Below, one piece after another: positions 43,557 through 51,792 of a DNA stretch of 56,360 bases. The notes beneath the pieces are model-generated. The model did no database searches and had not been told where the DNA came from. It worked only from the letters and a program-made list of their open reading frames with translations. Each line of letters begins with the position of its first letter. Position 1 is the first letter of the stretch. Both the position numbers and the translations under genes were made by a program. Source of the stretch: Bacteroidales bacterium (GTDB lineage Bacteria > Bacteroidota > Bacteroidia > Bacteroidales > UBA1402); the NCBI GenBank assembly GCA_028709215.1, contig JAQVXI010000013.1, positions 1-56,360 on the forward strand, given 5' to 3'.

Positions 43557-44789
43557 TTAGGCTTGAGGGTTTAGGGTGAATCCGATCCGTTGGAGATGAT
43601 CCCAAAATGCCGGATAGGATTTTCGGACCACCTCGGGGTGATTGATTTGTAGGGCGTTGAAGCGCATTGCAGCCGGTGCAAACGCCATGGCCATGCGATG
43701 ATCTTCATAGGTCTCAATGCGGATGGAAGGTGCTTGCGGATGCGTGCTGCCATCCCAAACAAGTGCATTCGTTTCTTTGTGTTCTATAAATTCAAAACCC
43801 AGTTTGTCCGCTTCTTGAATCAATGCGGCAATCCGGTCCGTTTCCTTAATCTTTAAACTTTGCAAACCGGACAGGTTGAACGGGATTCCCTTCAGTGCAC
43901 AGGTCATGGCCAGCGTTTGTGCAAGATCCGGTTGATCAACCAGATTGGCCGTAAATACTGGGCCTTTCGCATGGGTTTTTGTGAGGCGTACGCCTGTTTG
44001 TGTAAACTCTGTGGCTACGCCCAATGCTTCAAAGAAGTGAGCAATCTTGGCGTCCCCTTGCAAACTGTCGGCGTATAAACCGGTTAACTGGAGTGTTCCT
44101 TGGGGAGCCAGGCTGAGCAGCTGATACCAGTAGGAGGCAGCCGACCAGTCTCCTTCGATTCGATAGGAGGAGGCCTTATAGGACTGATGGGGTATTTGAA
44201 TCATTCCTTCATCCATGTGTGCGTGTACCCCAAACGTTTCCATCATTCGTAAGGTCATTTCGGCGTAGGGTCTGGAAATCAAGGATCCGGCAATTTGGAT
44301 GCGCAGTCCGTCTTGCATACCGGGAGCAACCATCATCAGTGCTGAAAGGTATTGGCTGCTAACACTGCCGTCAACCACTACGCTTCCTCCCTGAAGGAAT
44401 TTGCCACGGATGTCTAAGGGAGGAAAACCTTCTTTTTCCAGATAGTTAATTTCTGCACCCAGGCTGCGCAAGGCATTGACCAGTACGTGTATGGGACGAT
44501 TTTTCATTCGCTCGGATCCGGTGAGCAGAATGTTACCCGGTCTGCTTGCGTAAAATGCGGTCAAAAATCGCATGGTCGTACCGGCTGCCCCCACATCAAT
44601 GTGGGTATCCGGACTGTTCAGTGCAGCAATCATTGCACGTGTATCGTCGCAGTCGGCCAGTCCCTCGAGGCGGTCCAGACCGTCGGAAAGTGCAGCCAGA
44701 ATTAGGGCTCGGTTGCTGATGCTTTTTGAAGCCGGTACAGCGATTGTCCCGTTGAGTGGCCGGGTTGGAGCAGACAGAGTGTATTGCAT
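43557..44789 (-). CDS. aroA: 3-phosphoshikimate 1-carboxyvinyltransferase (EPSP synthase)
   Basis: Sixth step of the shikimate pathway. 410 residues, slightly short. Two inside-out alpha/beta domains with the signatures ASKSISNRALILAAL (phosphate binding), GAAGTTMRFLTAF, a GSERMKNRPI loop, and KIKETDRIAAL and EDHRMAMAFAP near the end. First gene of the aroA - Cys-motif protein - porW - porX - tsaE series. A TAAATTTG box lies 35 nt before the start. Confidence 0.95.
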   Translation of the reverse strand: MQYTLSAPTRPLNGTIAVPASKSISNRALILAALSDGLDRLEGLADCDDTRAMIAALNSPDTHIDVGAAGTTMRFLTAFYASRPGNILLTGSERMKNRPIHVLVNALRSLGAEINYLEKEGFPPLDIRGKFLQGGSVVVDGSVSSQYLSALMMVAPGMQDGLRIQIAGSLISRPYAEMTLRMMETFGVHAHMDEGMIQIPHQSYKASSYRIEGDWSAASYWYQLLSLAPQGTLQLTGLYADSLQGDAKIAHFFEALGVATEFTQTGVRLTKTHAKGPVFTANLVDQPDLAQTLAMTCALKGIPFNLSGLQSLKIKETDRIAALIQEADKLGFEFIEHKETNALVWDGSTHPQAPSIRIETYEDHRMAMAFAPAAMRFNALQINHPEVVRKSYPAFWDHLQRIGFTLNPQA

Positions 44790-44824
44790 GTTCGGTAATG
44801 CGGTTTCGTTGATCGATTTGGATG

Positions 44825-44832
44825 CAAATTTA
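44825..44832 (-). promoter_or_regulatory. -7 box for the aroA operon
   Basis: TAAATTTG on the minus strand; no -33 TTG at the expected distance. Confidence 0.5.
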
Positions 44833-44933
44833 CGAAAAAAATGCCTGCTGACTATTTTTTACCCTTTTTTAGACGATTTTGACGCATGGACAGATTTTTT
44901 AATGTGTAGTATTGCAGACAAAAATATAAGAAG

Positions 44934-46502
44934 ATGATGAGAAGTATTAAGATGGGGCTTTTACTCGTTTGCAGTTTGTTTATTTCCGTAGTTTATTCGA
45001 TGGAAATGCCGAAAATGAAGGAAATTGTCCGACCTGTTTTTCCCAATCATCGGCTGTCTATGTTGGAAGTAGGAGGCATCGGTGATGGTATTTTTGATAA
45101 TACGGCGGCCTTTGAGCGTGCGATGGAACAACTGGAGGCGGAGGGTGGTGGTCGCCTGGAAGTCCCGTTTGGTGTTTGGCTGACAGGTCCCATAACCTTT
45201 CGTTCCAATGTGGAAATGCATTTACAGTTGGGTGCCTTGATCTTGTTTACTCCCAACCTGGATGCCTATCCGTTGGTTAAAACGTCCTTTGAGGGTCAAA
45301 CGGCGTTTCGTTGTCAGTCGCCCATATCCGGGCGTGGCTTGCGAAATGTAGCCATCACGGGCAAAGGCGCGATCAACGGATCGGGGGATGCCTGGAGGCC
45401 GGTCAAGAAAATGAAGGTGACCGAGGCGCATTGGAAGTCCTTGCTGCAATCCGGTGGCGGATTGGCGGATCCCGGACTGTGGTATCCGACCGATAAAGCC
45501 TTGAAAGGAGCGAATGCTCAGTGGCCTTCGGACTTAAACGAAGTCGAACAAGTGGCCTACATGAATTCAATGAAGGACTTTTTACGGCCGGTTATGGTTA
45601 GCTTTATCGAATGCAGCAACGTATGGTTGGAGGGTGTATTGTTTGAGAATTCTCCCAGTTGGAACATCCACCCATTGATGTGTACCAATGTGTTGGTGGA
45701 GGGCATTACCGTACGCAATCCCCATTATGCACAGAATGGAGACGGTCTTGATCTGGAGTCCTGCAAAAACGTATGGGTGCTGAATTCAACGTTTGACGTA
45801 GGCGACGATGCCATCTGTTTAAAGTCCGGAAAAGATGAGGAAGGACGAAAACGAGGAATGCCTACAGAACAGGTTTGGGTTGAGGGCTGTCGTGTTTTCA
45901 GTGGGCACGGAGGTTTTGTCGTCGGCAGTGAAATGTCGGGTGGTGTGCGCGATGTGGTGGTCAAAAATTGTCAATTTATTGGAACGGATATTGGATTGCG
46001 TTTTAAAAGTACCCGAGGTCGGGGAGGGGTTGTAGAGCGTGTTTGGGTTGATGGCGTCAGCATGTTTAACATCAAGCGGGAAGCTTTTTTATTCAATTTG
46101 TACTATGGGCAAAAAGCACCCATGGACGGTTCAAAAGAGCCAATGACGTATATGGCTTCAGAAGAAACCCCTGTTTTTAAGGATATTTATGTAACCAACG
46201 TGATTTCCAACAGTTCCGAACGTCCTTTGCTTTTTAATGGTTTGCCCGAAATGCCCATTTCGGGTATTCGGATAACGAATTCTTCGTTTAGCAGTCGTTT
46301 GCCGTCCTATCTATCGGAATCACAGGATGTTGAGATGGAAAATGTTGCCTTTCTTGTGGAGGATGGGCCCGCCTTGCTGTTCCATCAAGTGGAACGTGTA
46401 GCGATGCATCGTATGAATCTGCAAAGCAAAGCCGAAACAGCCATTGAAATCAAAGGTGATCGCAGCAAGAAGATTCAATTGGATGGATTGGATGTGCCGT
46501 AA
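44934..46502 (+). CDS. Polygalacturonase-type GH28 hydrolase
   Basis: 522 residues with a signal peptide (about 1-22). Right-handed beta-helix hydrolase with all GH28 motifs: NGD (268-270, the NTD position), GDDA (D291, D292), GHGG (H325) and RFKS (R356, K358). N-terminal VGGIGDGIFDNTAAFERA is the usual entry to the helix. It hydrolyses galacturonan or related pectin links; the exact substrate is unknown. Upstream is TAGTATTG (44907-44914), one mismatch from a -7 box. ATGs at 44934 and 44937 are equally possible. Confidence 0.92.
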   Translation: MMRSIKMGLLLVCSLFISVVYSMEMPKMKEIVRPVFPNHRLSMLEVGGIGDGIFDNTAAFERAMEQLEAEGGGRLEVPFGVWLTGPITFRSNVEMHLQLGALILFTPNLDAYPLVKTSFEGQTAFRCQSPISGRGLRNVAITGKGAINGSGDAWRPVKKMKVTEAHWKSLLQSGGGLADPGLWYPTDKALKGANAQWPSDLNEVEQVAYMNSMKDFLRPVMVSFIECSNVWLEGVLFENSPSWNIHPLMCTNVLVEGITVRNPHYAQNGDGLDLESCKNVWVLNSTFDVGDDAICLKSGKDEEGRKRGMPTEQVWVEGCRVFSGHGGFVVGSEMSGGVRDVVVKNCQFIGTDIGLRFKSTRGRGGVVERVWVDGVSMFNIKREAFLFNLYYGQKAPMDGSKEPMTYMASEETPVFKDIYVTNVISNSSERPLLFNGLPEMPISGIRITNSSFSSRLPSYLSESQDVEMENVAFLVEDGPALLFHQVERVAMHRMNLQSKAETAIEIKGDRSKKIQLDGLDVP

Positions 46503-46509
46503 ACGAGGT

Positions 46510-46668
46510 CTATTCTTCTTTTTCGGGTTTGTGGCATTGATCTTTTAGCGTACAGCCCGAACAACCGGAACAGCTCGAATCTTCGGGCTGTTTCAGTTTT
46601 TTATAGAGGCTGTATGCGATGTAACCGAATACAATCAAACCAATAAGTACGACCAGTAGGGATTGCAT
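46510..46668 (-). CDS. FeoB-associated Cys-rich membrane peptide
   Basis: 52 residues: an N-terminal membrane helix (1-19), then KLKQPEDSSCSGCSGCTLKDQC with four cysteines and a charged end. This matches the short proteins normally encoded beside feoB, the ferrous iron transporter. No feoA or feoB is in the window. The ATG at 46668 is preferred to a TTG at 46692 that overlaps the upstream gene. Follows the Met-sulfoxide reductase gene by 20 nt. Confidence 0.75.
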   Translation of the reverse strand: MQSLLVVLIGLIVFGYIAYSLYKKLKQPEDSSCSGCSGCTLKDQCHKPEKEE

Positions 46669-46688
46669 GATACTAAAACGGTTTTTGA

Positions 46689-47162
46689 TCAAAAATGTTC
46701 AACGTTCCATGCAATCAGCCAATCACCGATGATGCCTGAAAGCGTTTCCAGTTGGGTGATGTCGTTTCTGTCAAAATCATTCAATTGCATGCTGTCAATA
46801 TCCAAGACCGCAACCACGTTCTTGTTTACGAGAATCGGGACGACTACTTCCGATCGACTCAAACTACTGCAGGCAATGTGTCCTTCAAATTGTTCCACAT
46901 CCGGAACCAACTGACTTTTTTTCTGAGCCCAGGCCGTGCCGCAAACCCCTTTGCCAAAAGCGATGCGGCTACAGGCAACGCTGCCTTGAAAGGGGCCCAA
47001 TACGAGTTGGTTTCCCTTGACAAGATAAAACCCAACCCAGAAAAAATGGAAGGTCTCTTTTAGAAGTGCCGCCAGGTTGGCAAGCCCGGCGATCGGATCG
47101 TTTTCACCCTGCAGCAATGCTTTTGATTGGGAAAGCATCGCGTGATATTGTTTCGTTCTCAT
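46689..47162 (-). CDS. Free methionine-(R)-sulfoxide reductase (GAF domain)
   Basis: Reduces free Met-R-sulfoxide with thioredoxin. 157 residues, one GAF domain. The catalytic-type cysteines are C64 and C74 in ACSRIAFGKGVCGTA and C98 in HIACSSLSRSE; their spacing equals that of the E. coli enzyme. Other signatures: FHFFWVGFYLV and VVVPILV. It heads a two-gene unit with the FeoB-associated peptide. A TATTTTTG box is 17 nt before the start. Confidence 0.92.
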   Translation of the reverse strand: MRTKQYHAMLSQSKALLQGENDPIAGLANLAALLKETFHFFWVGFYLVKGNQLVLGPFQGSVACSRIAFGKGVCGTAWAQKKSQLVPDVEQFEGHIACSSLSRSEVVVPILVNKNVVAVLDIDSMQLNDFDRNDITQLETLSGIIGDWLIAWNVEHF

Positions 47163-47179
47163 TGCTTGGTTCTTGTTTG

Positions 47180-47187
47180 CAAAAATA
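47180..47187 (-). promoter_or_regulatory. -7 box for the Met-sulfoxide reductase gene
   Basis: TATTTTTG on the minus strand, 17 nt before the ATG. Confidence 0.5.
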
Positions 47188-47278
47188 GATCAAATGAAGC
47201 AGAACTACACTTGTACCAACAAGAATGGGGGTAAAAAGGTTCGTTGGGTTACATAGTTGATACTATATGTAACATGAT

Positions 47279-47312
47279 TTTGTTCGTGTTTGAACCTTGC
47301 GATGTATTTTTG
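47279..47312 (+). promoter_or_regulatory. Promoter for the GH97-GH43-GH98 operon
   Basis: TTTG (47279-47282), a 22-bp spacer, TATTTTTG (47305-47312), 39 nt before the ATG. Confidence 0.5.
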
Positions 47313-47351
47313 GCCTCGTAGATTTTGATGTATTACATTTGAAACGATGCC

Positions 47352-49313
47352 ATGAAAAAAAGAGCGCTTGTATTATTTCTGTTGATGTGTGTTTTGGTCG
47401 GGAGGCCCCTCGTTGCAACAACGATTACCAGTCCCAACGGAAAACTTGAAATGCGGGTTACTGTAGAAGATGAAAAAGCCGTTTATGCGGTTTTTTTGAA
47501 CGGAACTCAATTTTTACAATCATCCCCTTTGGGTATGAAAACGAATGTCGGCGATTTTTCGAGCGGTCTGGCTCTTGCAAATGACATCAAGAAGCAATCG
47601 ATCAATGAATCGTACTCGTTGCCAAATATCAAAAAAAGTACGGTTGCTTACCGAGCCAATGAAGGTGTTTTTTCCTTTAGTAAACAAGGAAAACCGGCTT
47701 TTGATCTAATCGTTCGCATCAGCGACAACGACATTGCCTTTCGCTATAGGCTGCATCCGCAAGGAGAGCGCAAGAGTTGCGTGGTTTTTGAAGAAGCCAC
47801 CGGCTTTGTATTTCCGGATGGAACCACTACGTTTTTATGTCCACAAAGCCGAACGATGGTTGGTTTTGCACGCACCATGCCCAGCTACGAAACCTCTTAT
47901 TCGCTGGATGCGGCGATGGGTTCCAACGGTCGGGATAACAACGGCTTTACTTTTCCGGGCTTGTTTAAGCTGGGAACGAACGGATGGGTTTTGCTCTCAG
48001 AGACGGGTGTAGACAGCCGGTATTGCGGCAGTCGCTTGCTGGGACATGCAGGAGGCCTGTACACGATCGGTTATCCGATGGAAGGCGAGAACAATGGCAA
48101 CGGAACGGCTGCTCCCGGCATACCCTTGCCCGGATACACACCCTGGCGAACCATCACGGTCGGTCAAACCTTGGCTCCCATCGTTGAAACGACTGTCCCT
48201 TTTGATGTGGTGGAACCGCTTTATGAGGCATCACAGAAATACGAGTATACCAAAGGCTCTTGGAGTTGGATCATCAAAATGGATGGTGCCACTACTTTTG
48301 ACGTTCAAAAGGAATACATTGATTTCAGTGCGGCCATGGGGTACAAAACGATCTTGGTCGACGCCTTATGGGATACTCAGATTGGTCGCGATCGGATTGA
48401 GGAATTGGCCAAGTATGGTGCAACCAAAGGTGTTTCTTTATATTTATGGTACAATTCAAACGGCTATTGGAACGATGCACCTCAGGGCCCCCGGGGAATT
48501 ATGGATCATACCATCGCACGACGCAAGGAAATGGCTTGGATGCAGCGTATTGGTGTCAAAGGCATCAAGGTGGACTTTTTTGGTGGGGACAAACAGGTGA
48601 CCATGAAACTGTATGAAGACATCCTGTACGATGCAAACGATTATGGCTTGATGGTTGTTTTCCATGGATGCACCTTGCCAAGGGGTTGGGAGCGTATGTA
48701 TCCGAATTATGCTTCCAGTGAAGCCGTTCTTGCCAGTGAAAACCTGCATTTCAGCCAGGGTAGTTGTGATGCGGAAGCACACAACGCCAGCATTCATCCG
48801 TTTATTCGCAACACGGTAGGAAGCATGGACTTTGGAGGCAGTGCACTCAATCAGTTTTATAACGCAAACAACACGCCCAATCGTGGAAGCAAGCGCAAAA
48901 CATCCGATGTGTATGCGTTGGCAACCGCTGTTTTGTTTCAAAGCGGGGTACAGCATTTTGCAATGGCTCCCAACAATCTTCAAGATGCTCCAGCGTGGGC
49001 CATTTCGTTTATGAAAGACGTTCCGTCGACTTGGGACGAAGTGCGCTTTGTGGACGGATATCCCGGAAAATACGTGATTATGGCAAGACGAAAGGCTGAT
49101 ACGTGGTACATTGTCGGCATCAATGCTCAAAAAGAGACCCTAAAAATAAAGACGCTGCTCCCTATGATTGAAGCCGGAAAGGAATTTACACAGTATTCGG
49201 ATGATTCGGCATTGAAGGGCAGTGTTAAAGTCGGCAAAATGAGCAAGAAGCAATCCTATGAGTGGGTGATTCCTACAAACGGAGGTGCTGTGTTGATCTA
49301 TGAAAACAAGTAA
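47352..49313 (+). CDS. GH97 family glycoside hydrolase, probably retaining
   Basis: 653 residues with a signal peptide (about 1-22). GH97 layout: N-terminal beta-sandwich (about 25-290), TIM barrel (about 300-560, GSWSWII start), C-terminal beta domain. The family holds inverting alpha-glucosidases and retaining alpha-galactosidases. Here GIKVDFFGGD places an Asp (D408) where retaining members have the nucleophile; inverting ones do not. So alpha-galactosidase-type activity is the better guess. First gene of the operon, one nt before the GH43 gene. Confidence 0.9.
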   Translation: MKKRALVLFLLMCVLVGRPLVATTITSPNGKLEMRVTVEDEKAVYAVFLNGTQFLQSSPLGMKTNVGDFSSGLALANDIKKQSINESYSLPNIKKSTVAYRANEGVFSFSKQGKPAFDLIVRISDNDIAFRYRLHPQGERKSCVVFEEATGFVFPDGTTTFLCPQSRTMVGFARTMPSYETSYSLDAAMGSNGRDNNGFTFPGLFKLGTNGWVLLSETGVDSRYCGSRLLGHAGGLYTIGYPMEGENNGNGTAAPGIPLPGYTPWRTITVGQTLAPIVETTVPFDVVEPLYEASQKYEYTKGSWSWIIKMDGATTFDVQKEYIDFSAAMGYKTILVDALWDTQIGRDRIEELAKYGATKGVSLYLWYNSNGYWNDAPQGPRGIMDHTIARRKEMAWMQRIGVKGIKVDFFGGDKQVTMKLYEDILYDANDYGLMVVFHGCTLPRGWERMYPNYASSEAVLASENLHFSQGSCDAEAHNASIHPFIRNTVGSMDFGGSALNQFYNANNTPNRGSKRKTSDVYALATAVLFQSGVQHFAMAPNNLQDAPAWAISFMKDVPSTWDEVRFVDGYPGKYVIMARRKADTWYIVGINAQKETLKIKTLLPMIEAGKEFTQYSDDSALKGSVKVGKMSKKQSYEWVIPTNGGAVLIYENK

Positions 49314-49314
49314 T

Positions 49315-51774
49315 ATGAGAAAGCTGCTTTTCGGTTTTTTATTCCTGATGCTCGGCTTTGTCGAAGCACAGAATCCGATCATCCGTGATCAATTTACGGC
49401 AGATCCTTCTGCTCGGGTGTTTAACGGGCGCATGTATGTGTTTCCTTCGCACGACATTCAGGCTCCGGAAGGAAAGGGGCTTCGGAAGGATTGGTTCTGC
49501 ATGGAGGATTATCATGTCTTTTCATCGGAAAACTTGATTGATTGGACGGATCACGGGATGATTTTGAGTCAATACGACGTACCTTGGGCCGATTCGACCT
49601 CTTACAGTATGTGGGCTCCGGATTGTATCGAACGAAATGGCACGTATTATTTTTATTTTCCTGCAAACAGGAAACCAACGGGAACAAACCGGAGAGCCGG
49701 TTTTGGTATTGGTGTTGCAACAGCATCCCATCCGGAAGGACCTTATACCGCTTTGCCCGAACCTATTGCGGGTGTGCACGGCATTGATCCCAATGTGTTT
49801 ATCGATCGGGATGGCCAAGCCTATTTGTACTGGTCGCAAGGAAACATCTATGTGGCAAAACTTAAAGAAAACATGGTTGAGTTAGATTCTGAGCCGTTGA
49901 TTATCGCAAATTTGCCTGAAAAAGGTCTGAAAGAGGGACCCTGGGTTTTCGAACGAAACGGAATCTATTATTTGAGCTTTCCTCATGTGGAAAACAAAAC
50001 GGAGCGTTTGGAATACGCTACCGGTTCAAGCCCCATGGGACCGTTTACCATGAAAGGTGTCATCATGGATGAACACGCCAGCGGGTGTTGGACCAATCAC
50101 CACTCTGTCGTGGAATACAAGGATCAATGGTATTTGTTTTACCATCACAACGATTTATCGCCTCAGTTTGATAAGAACCGATCGGTACGAATGGATCCGC
50201 TTTATTTTAATCCGGATGGCAGCATTCAAAAAGTGGTTGCGGAGTTTGCTCAAACGACAACCTGCAACAATCCCGTTCTGTGGGCCGATGTGCCGGATAT
50301 GTCAATTGCCCGAAATGGGGATGATTTTTTCCTGATCAGTACGACCATGCATTTGATGCCGGGAGCTCCGGTGATGACGTCAAAGGATTTGGTGCATTGG
50401 GAGATTGCGAGTTATGTGTTTGACCGCATCCAAGACAATTCCAAATACGATCTATTGGATGGAACGGTATACGGACGCGGACAATGGGCCTCTTCCATTC
50501 GATATCACAAAGGAATGTACTATGTACTGTTTTCTCCCAACGATCAGCCGTTCCGATCGTTTATTTACCGGACCAAAGACCCGAAAAGTCAGGAATGGGA
50601 ATTGGTTACTCGCACACAGCATTTTCACGATGCGTCGCTCTTTTTTGACGACGATGGACGCGTGTTTGTTTTTTATGGTACCGGTCAACTACGTGAACTC
50701 AAGGAGGATTTGTCTGATGTGAAGCCCGGTGGTTTGGATATGAAAATCTTTGAACGGGATGCCGAAGAAACCGGCTTACTTGAGGGTAGTCAATTTATCA
50801 AACACAATGGGCAATATTATTTACTGATGATCTCCTGGCCCCGCAACAAACCTCGGCGCCAAGTGTGTTATCGCGCAGACAACATTACAGGCCCATACGA
50901 GAAAAAGGTCATCCTGGAGGATAATTTTGCAGGATTCCCTTATTGTGGCCAGGGTTGTATCACGGACGATGCTCAAGGAAACTGGTATGGTTTGATTTTT
51001 CAGGACCGCAACGGCGTGGGACGTGTTCCGTTGTTGATGCCGGTGCGTTGGGAGGATGGATGGCCCCTGTTGGGTGACGAGAACGGAGACGTTCCCTCAA
51101 CCTGGGAGGTTCCGTTAAAACCCTATGATACGGGCAAACGCATTGTCGAGAGCGACGATTTCTCCTCCGGGGAATTAAAAATTAACTGGCAGTGGAACCA
51201 CAATCCAATCGATGAGGCCTGGTCGTTGATCGAACGCCCCGGATTTATGCGCATGAAGACCGGTCGTGTGGTTGAAAACCTGTATTTGGCTCCCAATACC
51301 CTGACCCAGCGAATGGAAGGAGCCCGATGCAGTGGGGTCGTTTCACTGGAAGTTTCCCATATGCAAGAGGGTGACGTTACCGGTTTGGCTGCTTTCAACG
51401 GGCACTCGGGTGTGTTGTCTGTGGAAATGGAAGATGGAAAGAAATACATACGATATTCTACACAAATCGTTGATTTACACAATTCAAGCAAGGCGGTCCT
51501 TGGCGTGGAACGCCAGCAAGTGGAATCGATTGAATTAAAAGCAGATCGATTGTACCTGCGTTTGGACGCGGACTTCAATTTGGGCAAAGACCTTGCCACG
51601 TTTTACTACAGTTACGATAACAAAACATGGACGCCCGTCGGGTCTCCCTATAAGATGATCTTTGATTATCGGAAACTGTTTATGGGAAGCAAATTCGCTC
51701 TATTTAATTATGCCACCAAACAAACCGGTGGCTACGTCGATGTGGATTTCTTTCATTACACACACAAACCCTAA
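49315..51774 (+). CDS. Tandem two-domain GH43 glycosidase
   Basis: 819 residues with a signal peptide (about 1-18). Two separate GH43 five-bladed propellers: domain 1 (about 20-320) with base D30 (TADPS), pKa modulator D158 (GIDPN) and acid E207 (KEGPW); domain 2 (about 320-610) with D328 (VPDMS), D439 (HDASL) and E490 (EGSQF). A GH43-type C-terminal beta-sandwich (about 612-815, DDFSSGELKINWQWNH) follows. Both triads look intact, so both may work. GH43 enzymes are mainly arabinofuranosidases and xylosidases. The ATG at 49315 is preferred to 49300, which overlaps GH97. Confidence 0.88.
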   Translation: MRKLLFGFLFLMLGFVEAQNPIIRDQFTADPSARVFNGRMYVFPSHDIQAPEGKGLRKDWFCMEDYHVFSSENLIDWTDHGMILSQYDVPWADSTSYSMWAPDCIERNGTYYFYFPANRKPTGTNRRAGFGIGVATASHPEGPYTALPEPIAGVHGIDPNVFIDRDGQAYLYWSQGNIYVAKLKENMVELDSEPLIIANLPEKGLKEGPWVFERNGIYYLSFPHVENKTERLEYATGSSPMGPFTMKGVIMDEHASGCWTNHHSVVEYKDQWYLFYHHNDLSPQFDKNRSVRMDPLYFNPDGSIQKVVAEFAQTTTCNNPVLWADVPDMSIARNGDDFFLISTTMHLMPGAPVMTSKDLVHWEIASYVFDRIQDNSKYDLLDGTVYGRGQWASSIRYHKGMYYVLFSPNDQPFRSFIYRTKDPKSQEWELVTRTQHFHDASLFFDDDGRVFVFYGTGQLRELKEDLSDVKPGGLDMKIFERDAEETGLLEGSQFIKHNGQYYLLMISWPRNKPRRQVCYRADNITGPYEKKVILEDNFAGFPYCGQGCITDDAQGNWYGLIFQDRNGVGRVPLLMPVRWEDGWPLLGDENGDVPSTWEVPLKPYDTGKRIVESDDFSSGELKINWQWNHNPIDEAWSLIERPGFMRMKTGRVVENLYLAPNTLTQRMEGARCSGVVSLEVSHMQEGDVTGLAAFNGHSGVLSVEMEDGKKYIRYSTQIVDLHNSSKAVLGVERQQVESIELKADRLYLRLDADFNLGKDLATFYYSYDNKTWTPVGSPYKMIFDYRKLFMGSKFALFNYATKQTGGYVDVDFFHYTHKP

Positions 51775-51792
51775 TTGTTAAAAACCAATATC

